Of a stretch of DNA of 64,000 bases, positions 43,243 to 50,368 are shown in pieces. A program made the translations under genes and the position numbers. Source of the stretch: Actinomadura violacea (GTDB lineage: Bacteria > Actinomycetota > Actinomycetes > Streptosporangiales > Streptosporangiaceae); assembly GCF_017573465.1 (NCBI RefSeq), contig NZ_JAGEPF010000019.1:62001-126000 (forward strand). The letters are read 5' to 3'. The stretch's first letter is position 1, and each line of letters opens with the position of its first letter. Under the pieces are notes generated by a model. That model had not been told where the DNA came from. It was given only the letters and a program-made list of their open reading frames with translations, and did no database searches.

Positions 43243-43707
43243 TCAGCCCACCTCGGCGGGGTCGCCGCCGGTCATCCTCAGCAGTTCGGCGTAGGAGGTC
43301 GGGAAGACGGTGTGCGCGAGCCCGCCCGCCGCCCAGACCTCGTCGTACTTGTCCAGCCACACGTCCACGAGCGTGCGGATCGGGGCCGGGTGGCCGACCG
43401 GCGCGACGCCGCCGATCGTCTGCCCCGTCGCCGCCCGGACGAACTCCGGCGTCGCCCGCTTCACCTTCTCCGCCCCGACCAGCAGCGCGACCTTGCCGGT
43501 GTCCACCCGGTGCGCCCCGCTCGTCATCACCAGCAGCGGCGCCCCGTCGGCGTCGAACACCAGGCTGTTGGCGATCGCGCCGACCTCGCAGCCGAGCTGG
43601 TCCGCGGCCGCCTGCGCGGTGCGGGCCGAGTCGGGCAGCTCGACGATCTCTCCGGCCGCGCCGTGCGCGCGCAGCGCCGCGGCGACCCGTTCGACATTGG
43701 GATGCAT
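43243..43707 (-). CDS. YbaK/EbsC-family aminoacyl-tRNA deacylase
   Basis: The 154-residue domain protein has the YbaK pattern: ELPDSARTAQAAADQLGCEV, IANSLVFDADGAPLLVMTSG with the conserved Lys in DTGKVA, and the terminal GGVAPVGHPAPIRTLVD. Members remove wrongly attached amino acids (such as Cys or Ala on tRNA-Pro). TAGGGT (43714-43719) lies six bases before the ATG, so the mRNA is probably leaderless. Confidence 0.87.
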   Translation of the reverse strand: MHPNVERVAAALRAHGAAGEIVELPDSARTAQAAADQLGCEVGAIANSLVFDADGAPLLVMTSGAHRVDTGKVALLVGAEKVKRATPEFVRAATGQTIGGVAPVGHPAPIRTLVDVWLDKYDEVWAAGGLAHTVFPTSYAELLRMTGGDPAEVG

Positions 43708-43800
43708 GCCTGCACCCTACGGTGCCCGGCGCCGCCCGGGCCCGCCGTTCGCCTGCGCGGACGCCTCCGGCCTGCGGGAAGCGACACCCGTTCGAACACG

Positions 43801-43829
43801 TTGACGAATCGACGGCGGGGCGCTTTACT
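43801..43829 (+). promoter_or_regulatory. Promoter of the HEPN gene (TTGACG - 17 bp - TTTACT)
   Basis: The -35 (43801-43806) and -10 (43824-43829) boxes match the housekeeping sigma consensus well, the best match in the window. The expected start site, about 43836, lies directly before the SOS box. Confidence 0.65.
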
Positions 43830-43838
43830 GTGAGTGCG

Positions 43839-43854
43839 TCGAACTTATGTTCGA
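43839..43854. promoter_or_regulatory. SOS box (LexA operator) TCGAACTTATGTTCGA
   Basis: The site is a perfect TCGAAC-N4-GTTCGA palindrome, the LexA consensus of mycobacteria and Streptomyces. It lies at the transcription start of the promoter at 43801-43829, the position expected for LexA repression. Confidence 0.8.
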
Positions 43855-43926
43855 TGTGGTGCGGGACTCGCGGCCCGCACCAGGGCGACGTCCCCGACCG
43901 GCGCAGCGGTGGCCGGCGGGACGGAC

Positions 43927-43962
43927 GGCCGGGCGGAGTGAGGGGAAGCTCTCCGCCCGGCC
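43927..43962 (+). other. 12-bp hairpin in the HEPN mRNA leader
   Basis: GGCCGGGCGGAG and CTCCGCCCGGCC form a perfect stem with a 12-base loop, 15 bases before the GGAAGGAGG ribosome binding site. There is no U-tract, so a role in mRNA stability or translation is more likely than termination. Confidence 0.5.
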
Positions 43963-43988
43963 GGCCCGAGCCCCGGAAGGAGGCAGTC

Positions 43989-44471
43989 ATGTCCGCAACG
44001 ATGACCTCGCGCGGAGTCCACTCCGCCGCCCAGCCCGCGCCCGGCCCGCGCCACCGCGCGCTGCCCGCGCCGCGCCCGGTGCACACGGCGGTCGGCCAGC
44101 TGCACGCCGCCCGCATGGGCCTCGCCGAGGCGGCCGAGGCCACCTCGCCCGCCGTCCGCTACGTCTGCGCGCACCTCGCCGCGCTGCGCGCCGCCGCCGC
44201 GGTGCTGGCGTCCAAGGAGCCCCTGGAGACGCACCGCCGCGGCCGTCCGCGCAGCGTCTGGGTGCTGCTGCCGGAGGCCGAGCCCGCGCTGCGCGAGTGG
44301 GCCGCGTTCTTCGCCGCCGGCGCCGACAAGCGCGCCGCCGCCGAGGCCGGCCTGCCCCGCGCCGTCACCCCGCGCGAGGCCGAGGAGCTCCTGCACGACG
44401 CCGAGGTCTTCGTCACCCTCGTCGAGGACACCCTCGGCGTGACGAGCCAGCCCACGTTGCCGACGTCCTGA
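43989..44471 (+). CDS. SAV_6107-family HEPN domain protein under SOS control
   Basis: The 160-residue helical protein matches the actinobacterial SAV_6107 HEPN family: VHTAVGQLHAARMGLAEAA, VRYVCAHLAALRAAAAVLA, RSVWVLLPEAEPALREWAAF and REAEELLHDAEVFVTLVEDT. Many HEPN proteins are RNases or nucleotide-binding partners in toxin-antitoxin and defence systems, but the R-x4-6-H RNase motif is not obvious here. A strong promoter with a LexA box precedes it, so DNA damage should induce it. ATG 43989 has GGAAGGAGG upstream. Confidence 0.85.
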   Translation: MSATMTSRGVHSAAQPAPGPRHRALPAPRPVHTAVGQLHAARMGLAEAAEATSPAVRYVCAHLAALRAAAAVLASKEPLETHRRGRPRSVWVLLPEAEPALREWAAFFAAGADKRAAAEAGLPRAVTPREAEELLHDAEVFVTLVEDTLGVTSQPTLPTS

Positions 44472-44526
44472 CCCGAGACCCTCTCGAAGGGCCGCCCGAC
44501 CCTCCCCAGGGCCTGGCCCTGCCGCC

Positions 44527-44571
44527 GGCCGGGCCGCCGTCCGCCGTCCTCACGAGGGCGGCGGCCCGGCC
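44527..44571 (+). terminator. Hairpin behind the HEPN gene
   Basis: A 13-bp GC-only stem (arms 44527-44539 and 44559-44571) with a 19-base loop lies 56 bases after the stop. No U-tract follows. Confidence 0.5.
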
Positions 44572-44687
44572 CGCGGCGCTCCCGCCCCCGACGACCGCGC
44601 CGGCGCCGGCCGCGTATCCCCCCGAGCCGGCCGGGCCGGCGCGGTCCCACCGTCAGGGCGTCGCGGCGGGCCGCGGGAGGGCACCGG

Positions 44688-44693
44688 CATACT
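44688..44693 (+). promoter_or_regulatory. -10-like box (CATACT) before the CoA isomerase gene
   Basis: CATACT lies seven bases before the ATG at 44701 and no Shine-Dalgarno sequence is present; a leaderless mRNA is possible. Confidence 0.35.
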
Positions 44694-44700
44694 CCGTGGG

Positions 44701-45897
44701 ATGGAGAATGACGCGACGCCGCCGCTCGCCGGGCTGCGGGTGGTCGAGCTGTCCAGCTTCGTCGCCTCGCCGCTCGGCGGGATGACCCTCGCCCAGCTCG
44801 GCGCGGACGTGATCCGGGTCGACCAGATCGGCGGCGGCCCCGACATCGACCGGTGGCCGCTCGCCCCGTCCGGCCGCAGCCTGTACTGGGCCGGGCTCAA
44901 CAAGGGCAAGCGGTCGTTCACCGCCGACCTGCGCTCGGCGGAGGGGCGCGCGCTCGTCGCGCGGCTGGCCGCCGATGCGGGCGTGGTGCTGACGAACGCG
45001 CCGCCGAGGGACGGGCTGACGTACGAGGCGCTGCGGGAGGCGCGGCCCGACCTGATCCATGTGCAGCTGCTCGGCACCCGGGAGGGCGGCAACGCCGTGG
45101 ACTACACGGTGAACGCCGCGGTGGGCTTCCCGTCGCTCACCGGGCCGTCCGCGAGCGCCGAGCCGTCCAACCACGTCATGCCCGCGTGGGACGTGGCGTG
45201 CGGGCTGTACCTCGCGATCGGGCTGCTGGCGGCCGAGCGGCACCGGCTGCGCACCGGGGAGGGGACGCGGCTGCGGGTCGCGCTGTCCGACGTCGCGCTC
45301 GCCACCGCCGGGAACCTCGGCATGCTCGCCGAGGCGCAGCTCGGGCAGGTCCGGCCGCGGCTCGGCAACCACCTGTTCGGCGACTTCGGCCGCGACTTCG
45401 CCACCGCCGACGGGCGGGTCATGGTCGCGGTCCTCACCGCCCGGCACTGGCGCGACCTGGTCGCCGCCACCGGCCTCACCGAGGTCGCGGACGCGCTGGA
45501 GCGCGCGCTCGGCGCCGACTTCCGCACCGCGGGCGACCGCTACGCCTACCGGGACGCGCTCGGCGGCGTCCTCGCGCCGTGGTTCGCGTCCCGCACCTGC
45601 GCCGAGGTCGAGGACGGGCTGAAGGGCACCTCCGTGCTGTGCTCCCGGTACCGGGACCTCGCCGAGGTCGCCGCCGGACTGGACGACGAGCCGCTCATGG
45701 GCGAGATCGACCAGCCGGGCATCGGCCGCCACCTGGCCCCGGCGTCCCCGATGCGGCTCGGCGACGCGGTCCCCGCCCCGGAGCCCGCGCCGGAGCTCGG
45801 GCAGCACACCGGTGAGATCCTCCGCGAGGTGCTGGGCGTCCCGGACGAGGAGGTCGCGGACCTGCGCGCCCGGGGCGTCGCGGGCGAGCCAGGCTGA
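44701..45897 (+). CDS. CaiB/BaiF CoA transferase-family protein, 2-methylfumaryl-CoA isomerase-like
   Basis: The 398-residue protein has the family start LAGLRVVELSSFVASPLGGMT and the blocks LGADVIRVDQIGGGPDIDRW, YWAGLNKGKRSFTADLRS, VDYTVNAAVGFP, NHVMPAWDVACGLYLAIGLL and HLFGDFGRDFAT. These closely resemble the 2-methylfumaryl-CoA isomerase (Mct) of the 3-hydroxypropionate bicycle, as I remember it. That bicycle is not expected here, so the true substrate may be another mesaconyl-type acyl-CoA. Confidence 0.83.
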   Translation: MENDATPPLAGLRVVELSSFVASPLGGMTLAQLGADVIRVDQIGGGPDIDRWPLAPSGRSLYWAGLNKGKRSFTADLRSAEGRALVARLAADAGVVLTNAPPRDGLTYEALREARPDLIHVQLLGTREGGNAVDYTVNAAVGFPSLTGPSASAEPSNHVMPAWDVACGLYLAIGLLAAERHRLRTGEGTRLRVALSDVALATAGNLGMLAEAQLGQVRPRLGNHLFGDFGRDFATADGRVMVAVLTARHWRDLVAATGLTEVADALERALGADFRTAGDRYAYRDALGGVLAPWFASRTCAEVEDGLKGTSVLCSRYRDLAEVAAGLDDEPLMGEIDQPGIGRHLAPASPMRLGDAVPAPEPAPELGQHTGEILREVLGVPDEEVADLRARGVAGEPG

Positions 45898-46034
45898 GCG
45901 GCCGTCACGCGGCGCCGCCGGGGCCGGACGCATGGCGATCAAGGGTTTGCGGCGAGCGCGCGGGTGGAAATCCTTCTGACAGCTCGTCCGGAATGTGGTT
46001 TTCGCCCCTCGCTCGTGTCAGAAGGGACCCCTCG

Positions 46035-47285
46035 ATGGCGATCGACGCCGGCCTGGAACAGTCCGCGACCGCACCGATCCGGCATCCGCTGGACAGCGAC
46101 GCCGAGGGCGTCAACCGTCCCGGCCTGCACAAGAACGCCCGCTACCACGAGATACGCGAGACCGGCACCGGCGTCGCCGAGGTGACCCGGCACGACGGGA
46201 CGGTGGCCAAGCTCGTCACCCGCTACCAGGACGTCGAGCAGGTCCTGCGCAACCAGGAGGTGTTCTCCCGGGAGGCCGCGCTCGACGCCGACGCCGTGGA
46301 CCTCGAGGGGACGATGCTCGGCCTCGACCTGGACGGCCACGCGGCCGTCCGGGGCGCCGTCAAGGACTGGTTCTCGCCGCAGGCGGTCGAGCGGCTGCGG
46401 ACGGTCGCGGGGGAGCGGGCCGCCGAGGCGCTCGCCGCGATGCGCGCCGCGGGCGAGCCGGCCGACCTCGTCACCGCGTTCGCGCTGCCGTTCTCGCTGG
46501 ACCTGATCTGCGACATGATGGGCCTGCCGCGCGAGGACCGGCTGCGCTTCCACGGCTGGGGCGACGCGTTCCTCGGCACGAGCGAGCAGACCCGCGTCAA
46601 CGCGGAGGAGTCGCAGGTGGCGATGGTCACCTACCTCGCCGGCCTGGTCGGCGAGCGGGCCGGCGGCACCGACGACGACCTGCTCACCCACATCGCCGCG
46701 GGGGCGGCCGGGCTGTCCTTCGACCGGCAGGTGAAGCTGCCGATGACGCTCGTCCTCGGCGGCTGGGAGACCGTGGCGAGCAGCATCGGCACGCAGGTCC
46801 ACGTCCTGCTCACCCACCCCTACGAGGGCCACGAGACGGCCTACTCCTACCTCGCCGCGCACCCCGAGGCCGTGCCTGGGGCGGTCACCGAGATGGAGCG
46901 GCTGTTCTCCACGACCGCGGCCGACGACCTGCCCCGGCGGGTCACCCGGGAGGTGACGCTGCCGAGCGGCGCCCGGCTGGAGCCGGGCGAGCTGGTCATC
47001 CCGTCCCACGACGCGGCGAACTGCGACCCGCGCGTGTTCGACGACCCGCACCGGATGGACTTCGCGCGCACGCCGAACCGGCACCTGTCGTTCGGGTACG
47101 GGCCGCACCACTGCATCGGGCGCCATCTCGGTCACATGGAGGTGGTGACGGCCGTCGCGCTGCTCACCCGGGAGCTGCCGTCGCTGCGCCTGGCGGTGCC
47201 GTCGGAGGAGATCGAGCGCAAGCCGGGGCACGTCATCAACGGGCCGTCGGCGCTTCCGGTGGCCTGGAGTCCCGCCGGAGTATGA
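46035..47285 (+). CDS. Cytochrome P450
   Basis: The 416-residue class I P450 has the I-helix oxygen-activating segment LVLGGWETVASSIG, the ExxR motif in EMERLFSTT, and the haem loop FGYGPHHCIGRHLG with the proximal Cys. It lacks a membrane anchor. No ferredoxin is adjacent; the ferredoxin reductase-type gene at 31958 could be part of its electron chain. ATG 46035 has AAGGGA upstream. An MFS exporter follows after 63 bases. Confidence 0.92.
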   Translation: MAIDAGLEQSATAPIRHPLDSDAEGVNRPGLHKNARYHEIRETGTGVAEVTRHDGTVAKLVTRYQDVEQVLRNQEVFSREAALDADAVDLEGTMLGLDLDGHAAVRGAVKDWFSPQAVERLRTVAGERAAEALAAMRAAGEPADLVTAFALPFSLDLICDMMGLPREDRLRFHGWGDAFLGTSEQTRVNAEESQVAMVTYLAGLVGERAGGTDDDLLTHIAAGAAGLSFDRQVKLPMTLVLGGWETVASSIGTQVHVLLTHPYEGHETAYSYLAAHPEAVPGAVTEMERLFSTTAADDLPRRVTREVTLPSGARLEPGELVIPSHDAANCDPRVFDDPHRMDFARTPNRHLSFGYGPHHCIGRHLGHMEVVTAVALLTRELPSLRLAVPSEEIERKPGHVINGPSALPVAWSPAGV

Positions 47286-47295
47286 CCCGCTTTGT

Positions 47296-47340
47296 CCCTA
47301 CTTCGCCCGCCCGTGAGATCGTTAGGGCGGCGAAGTAGGG
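47296..47340 (+). repeat. 12-bp inverted repeat between P450 and MFS genes
   Basis: CCCTACTTCGCC (47296-47307) and GGCGAAGTAGGG (47329-47340) pair perfectly; inside, GCCC and GGGC extend the stem, leaving a 12-base loop. The right arm runs into the ribosome binding site (GGGGAGGG) of the MFS gene. It may be an operator or an RNA switch. Confidence 0.6.
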
Positions 47341-47348
47341 GAGGGCGC

Positions 47349-48761
47349 GTGACGGCGCGGGGCGGACGAGGGCTGGTGCCGCTGCTGGCGTTCCTCGGCG
47401 TGATGGCGTACTCGCTGTCGATGGCCGTCGTGACGCCGGCGCTCGCGCTGATCCAGCAGGGCCTGCACACCACGGCGGCCGGCGCCGCGTGGGCGATCAC
47501 GGCGATGACGCTGTCGGCGGCCGTGGCGACGCCGGTGGTCGGCCGCCTCGGCGACCTGTACGGGCCGCGCCGGGTGCTGCTCGCGGTGCTGGCGATCGCC
47601 ACCGTCGGCATGGTCGTCGCGGCGGCGGCGGGGTCGCTCCCGCTGATGCTGTTCGGCCGGATGCTGAGCGGGATCGGCGGCGGCGTCTTCCCGCTCGCCT
47701 ACACGATCATCCGGGACGTCTACCCGCCCGCGCGGACCGCGTCGGCGGTCGGCCTGATGTCGTCGATGCTCGGGCTCGGCGGGGCGGTGTCGTGGTGCCT
47801 GGCCGGGCCGATCATCGACCTGCTGGGCTGGCGCTGGCTGCTCTGGGTGCCGGTGGCCGGGCTCGTCCCGGGCGTCCTGCTCGCCTGGTGGATCGTTCCA
47901 GCGTCCGAGCCCCGGGAGGCCGCCAAGGTCGACTGGTGGGGCGCCGCCCTGTTCGGCGGCTGGCTCGTCGCGGCGCTGACCGCGCTCACCGAGGGGATGG
48001 ACTGGGGCTGGACGTCCCCGGGCGTCCTCGGCCTGCTCGGCCTCGCGGTGCTCCTGGCCCTGGCGTGGCTGCGGGTCGAGGCCCGCGTCGCCGAGCCCCT
48101 CGTCGACCTGCGGCTGATGCGGGTGCGCGGGGTCTGGACGGCGAACGCCGCGTCCCTGCTGTCCGGCTACGCGCTGATGGCGGGCGGGCTGCTGTTCCCG
48201 CTCCTCGTCCAGCTCCCCGCGAGCACCGGCTACGGCTTCGGCGGGACGGCCACGCAGGCGGCCCTGCTGCAGCTGCCCGCCAGCATCGGGATGACGGCGG
48301 CGGGGATGACCGCCGGGCTGCTCGACCGCCGGATCGGGTCGCGCCTGGTCCTGCTCGGCGGGGCGGTGCTGACCGCCGCCGGCTACGCCTTCGTGGTCGT
48401 CGAGCACGCGGCGATGTGGCAGCTCTACGTCGGCGGCCTGGGCCGCGGCATCGGCCTCGGGTTCGCCTACGCGGCCGTCGCGAACCTCGTCGTCGCGGCC
48501 GTCCCGGCGGGGGAGACGGGCGTCGCCACCGGCATCAACACCCTGATCCGCACCGTCGGCGCGTCCCTCGGCACGCAGGTCAGCGCCGTGATCGTGGCGG
48601 GCCTTGCGGGAGAGCGCGGCTTCTCCACCGGGTTCGCGGTCAGCTCCGCCGCCATGGTCGCGGTGCTCCCGCTCGCCCTGCTCGTCCCGCGCCGCGCCCG
48701 CCGCTCCGGAAAGGGCGCTCCCTGCCGCGGCGAGGAGCGCAGCACCGCGCCCGTGACGTGA
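47349..48761 (+). CDS. MFS drug/metabolite exporter (EmrB/QacA-like)
   Basis: The 470-residue product has about 14 membrane helices. The A motif GRLGDLYGPRRV follows helix 2, and the antiporter-type segment GRMLSGIGGGVFPLAYTIIRD lies around helix 4-5, both typical of DHA2-type proton antiporters. GTG 47349 is chosen for the GGGGAGGG site just upstream. The gene follows the P450, so it may export the P450's product, or a toxic substrate. Confidence 0.88.
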   Translation: MTARGGRGLVPLLAFLGVMAYSLSMAVVTPALALIQQGLHTTAAGAAWAITAMTLSAAVATPVVGRLGDLYGPRRVLLAVLAIATVGMVVAAAAGSLPLMLFGRMLSGIGGGVFPLAYTIIRDVYPPARTASAVGLMSSMLGLGGAVSWCLAGPIIDLLGWRWLLWVPVAGLVPGVLLAWWIVPASEPREAAKVDWWGAALFGGWLVAALTALTEGMDWGWTSPGVLGLLGLAVLLALAWLRVEARVAEPLVDLRLMRVRGVWTANAASLLSGYALMAGGLLFPLLVQLPASTGYGFGGTATQAALLQLPASIGMTAAGMTAGLLDRRIGSRLVLLGGAVLTAAGYAFVVVEHAAMWQLYVGGLGRGIGLGFAYAAVANLVVAAVPAGETGVATGINTLIRTVGASLGTQVSAVIVAGLAGERGFSTGFAVSSAAMVAVLPLALLVPRRARRSGKGAPCRGEERSTAPVT

Positions 48762-48813
48762 GCGGGTCAATGGACGCAGAGTGATGGGCTGCGGGCGGGC
48801 ACACGGAACGGGA

Positions 48814-48829
48814 CCCGGCTGCCGCCGGG
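48814..48829. terminator. Short hairpin between convergent MFS and bldD genes
   Basis: CCCGGC-TGCC-GCCGGG forms a 6-bp stem with a 4-base loop in the 90-base gap and could end transcription from both sides. No T-tract. Confidence 0.3.
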
Positions 48830-48851
48830 CCCCGCCTCGTCATGCGATCGG

Positions 48852-49346
48852 TCAGAACGACTCGACGGCGCGGCGCGCCTCCGGGTCGAGCACCCCCCAG
48901 GTGATGAGCTCCTCGGTCAGCTCGGTCGGGGACTTGTCATAGATGACCGCCAGGGACCGCAGGTCTTCCTGGCGGATGGACAGGACCTTTCCGTTGTAGT
49001 CGCCCCGCTGGCTCTGGATCGTCGCGGCGTAGCGGGCGAGAGGACCGGCCTTGTCCTTCGGAAGCTGCTGCAGGCGCTCAAGGTCGATGACGAGCTTGGG
49101 CGTGGGCCCGAGCGGGCTCGGCGCGGCTCCGCCGGGCAGCAACTCGGAAACCGGCACGCCGTAGAAATCGGCGAGCTCGGCCAGCTTCTGAACGGTGACG
49201 GCGCGGTCGCCCCGCTCGTACGAACCCACGACGACGGCCTTCCAGCGGCCGCGGGACTTCTCCTCCACACCGTGCAGCGACAGCCCCTGCTGCGTGCGGA
49301 TGGCGCGCAGGCGCGCGCCGAGAGCCTTTGCGTATTCAGACGGCAT
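48852..49346 (-). CDS. bldD: Developmental master regulator BldD
   Basis: The 164-residue protein is close to Streptomyces BldD: SEYAKALGARLRAIRTQQGL, HGVEEKSRGRWKAVVVGSYE (helix-turn-helix) and the C-terminal dimerisation domain QSQRGDYNGKVLSIRQEDLR. The latter holds the c-di-GMP signature RxD-x8-RxxD (RGD and RQED). BldD bound to c-di-GMP represses sporulation genes during growth. ATG 49346 is chosen by homology; an in-frame start 7 codons earlier is not conserved. Its promoter carries a BldD box. Confidence 0.95.
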   Translation of the reverse strand: MPSEYAKALGARLRAIRTQQGLSLHGVEEKSRGRWKAVVVGSYERGDRAVTVQKLAELADFYGVPVSELLPGGAAPSPLGPTPKLVIDLERLQQLPKDKAGPLARYAATIQSQRGDYNGKVLSIRQEDLRSLAVIYDKSPTELTEELITWGVLDPEARRAVESF

Positions 49347-49400
49347 TCTGCGGCCCCCCAGGCTCACTTCGTCGTCGTTGGACCCCGGCGGGCGCCGGGG

Positions 49401-49444
49401 GGAGACAGATTCCCGGAGCCATGAAGCCCCAAGACCCTGTCTCC
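49401..49444 (-). other. Hairpins in the bldD mRNA leader
   Basis: CTGTCTCC and GGAGACAG (arms 49437-49444 and 49401-49408) pair perfectly in the leader of about 110 bases; a second stem CCCCGGC/GCCGGGG lies at 49383-49400. Their role is unknown. Confidence 0.4.
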
Positions 49445-49452
49445 AGGGATGG

Positions 49453-49465
49453 TTACGGACAGTGA
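49453..49465. promoter_or_regulatory. BldD box TTACGGACAGTGA
   Basis: The site fits the BldD consensus TNAC-N5-GTNA and lies over the expected transcription start of bldD, one base overlapping the -10 box. It predicts autorepression, as known for S. coelicolor bldD. Confidence 0.7.
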
Positions 49466-49493
49466 CGGTAAAACGGTGAGGGCCCTAGGTCAA
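49465..49493 (-). promoter_or_regulatory. bldD promoter (TTGACC - 17 bp - TACCGT)
   Basis: On the minus strand the -35 (49488-49493) and -10 (49465-49470) are 17 bases apart. The start site should be near 49458, giving a leader of about 110 bases. Confidence 0.7.
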
Positions 49494-49682
49494 GCTGATT
49501 GGAAAAAAGCGGTCGAATCCGCAGGTCTCGATCCGGGTCGTCCGGATCCCCCCGACCCCTGGCCGGCCGGGCGGCGCGGGCCCCCGAAGGCCGTCCGGCG
49601 ACCCCGCGTGAAGGCCGAGTGTGACCCCTCTCACCAGGCAAGACGCGGGAGGGCCGGGTGCGGGGCAGTCGGGTCCGGCTGC

Positions 49683-49688
49683 TACCGT
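49683..49688 (+). promoter_or_regulatory. -10 box (TACCGT) of the pyr operon
   Basis: TACCGT would start the pyr mRNA near 49695, about 53 bases before pyrR and just before the PyrR loop. No good -35 box is seen. The divergent gap between bldD and pyrR holds otherwise only the bldD control region. Confidence 0.45.
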
Positions 49689-49710
49689 GTCCGGGACAAG
49701 ACGTCCTTTA

Positions 49711-49739
49711 AGACCCGTCCCGTGAGGCGGGAAAGGAGG
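49711..49739 (+). promoter_or_regulatory. PyrR-binding RNA loop overlapping the pyrR ribosome binding site
   Basis: TCCCGTGAGGC (49718-49728) equals the PyrR binding-loop consensus UCCNGNGAGGY known from Bacillus, closed by the stem CCCG/CGGG (49714-49717 and 49728-49731). The ribosome binding site AAGGAGG (49733-49739) begins two bases later. No terminator follows, so PyrR with UMP probably blocks translation, as proposed for mycobacteria. Confidence 0.8.
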
Positions 49740-49747
49740 TTTCGGTG

Positions 49748-50368
49748 GTGAATGCTGCCTCCAGGCCGGAACGGCCCGCGGAGGCGCGCGCGGAGACCGA
49801 CCCCCGGCCCAAGGCCGTTCTGGAGGGTCCCGACATCAGGCGCGCGCTGACCCGGATCGCGCACGAGATCCTCGAACGCACCAAGGGCGGGCACGACGTC
49901 CTGCTCCTCGGCATCCAGACGCGCGGCGTGACGCTCGCCGAGCGGCTCGCCGGGCTGCTGCACGACGTCGAGGGCCGGCCGGTGCCATGGGGCTCCCTCG
50001 ACGTCACCATGTACCGCGACGACCTGCGCATGCGCCCCGCCCGCGCGCTCGGCCGCACCGAGCTGCCGTCCGACGGGATCGACGACCGCGTCGTCGTGCT
50101 GGTCGACGACGTGCTCTTCTCCGGCCGGACGGTCCGCGCCGCGCTCGACGCCCTCAACGACCTCGGGCGGCCGCGCGCCGTCCAGCTCGCCGTCCTGGTG
50201 GACCGCGGGCACCGCGAACTGCCGATCCGCGCCGACTACGTCGGCAAGAACCTGCCCACCTCGATGCGCGAGAACGTCCGGGTGCTGCTGGCCGAGAACG
50301 ACGGCCGCGACGCCGTCCTGCTCGGCCCCGCCGCAGGGGCGCCCGTGCCCGCGGAGGGAGCCCAGTGA
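49748..50368 (+). CDS. pyrR: Pyrimidine operon regulator PyrR / uracil phosphoribosyltransferase
   Basis: The 206-residue protein binds pyr mRNA when UMP is high and also has some UPRTase activity. Blocks: ALTRIAHEILERTKGGHDVL, LLGIQTRGVTLAERLA, the PRPP site VVVLVDDVLFSGRTVRAALD, and PRAVQLAVLVDRGHRELPIR. GTG 49748 has AAGGAGG 8 bases upstream; GTG 49745 is also possible. It overlaps pyrB by GTGA and leads the operon. Confidence 0.94.
   Translation: MNAASRPERPAEARAETDPRPKAVLEGPDIRRALTRIAHEILERTKGGHDVLLLGIQTRGVTLAERLAGLLHDVEGRPVPWGSLDVTMYRDDLRMRPARALGRTELPSDGIDDRVVVLVDDVLFSGRTVRAALDALNDLGRPRAVQLAVLVDRGHRELPIRADYVGKNLPTSMRENVRVLLAENDGRDAVLLGPAAGAPVPAEGAQ

Noticed and set aside
43790..43797. 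GTTCGAAC palindrome near the HEPN promoter as a second SOS box
   Set aside because: The half sites are in the wrong order and without the N4 spacer, so it does not match TCGAAC-N4-GTTCGA.
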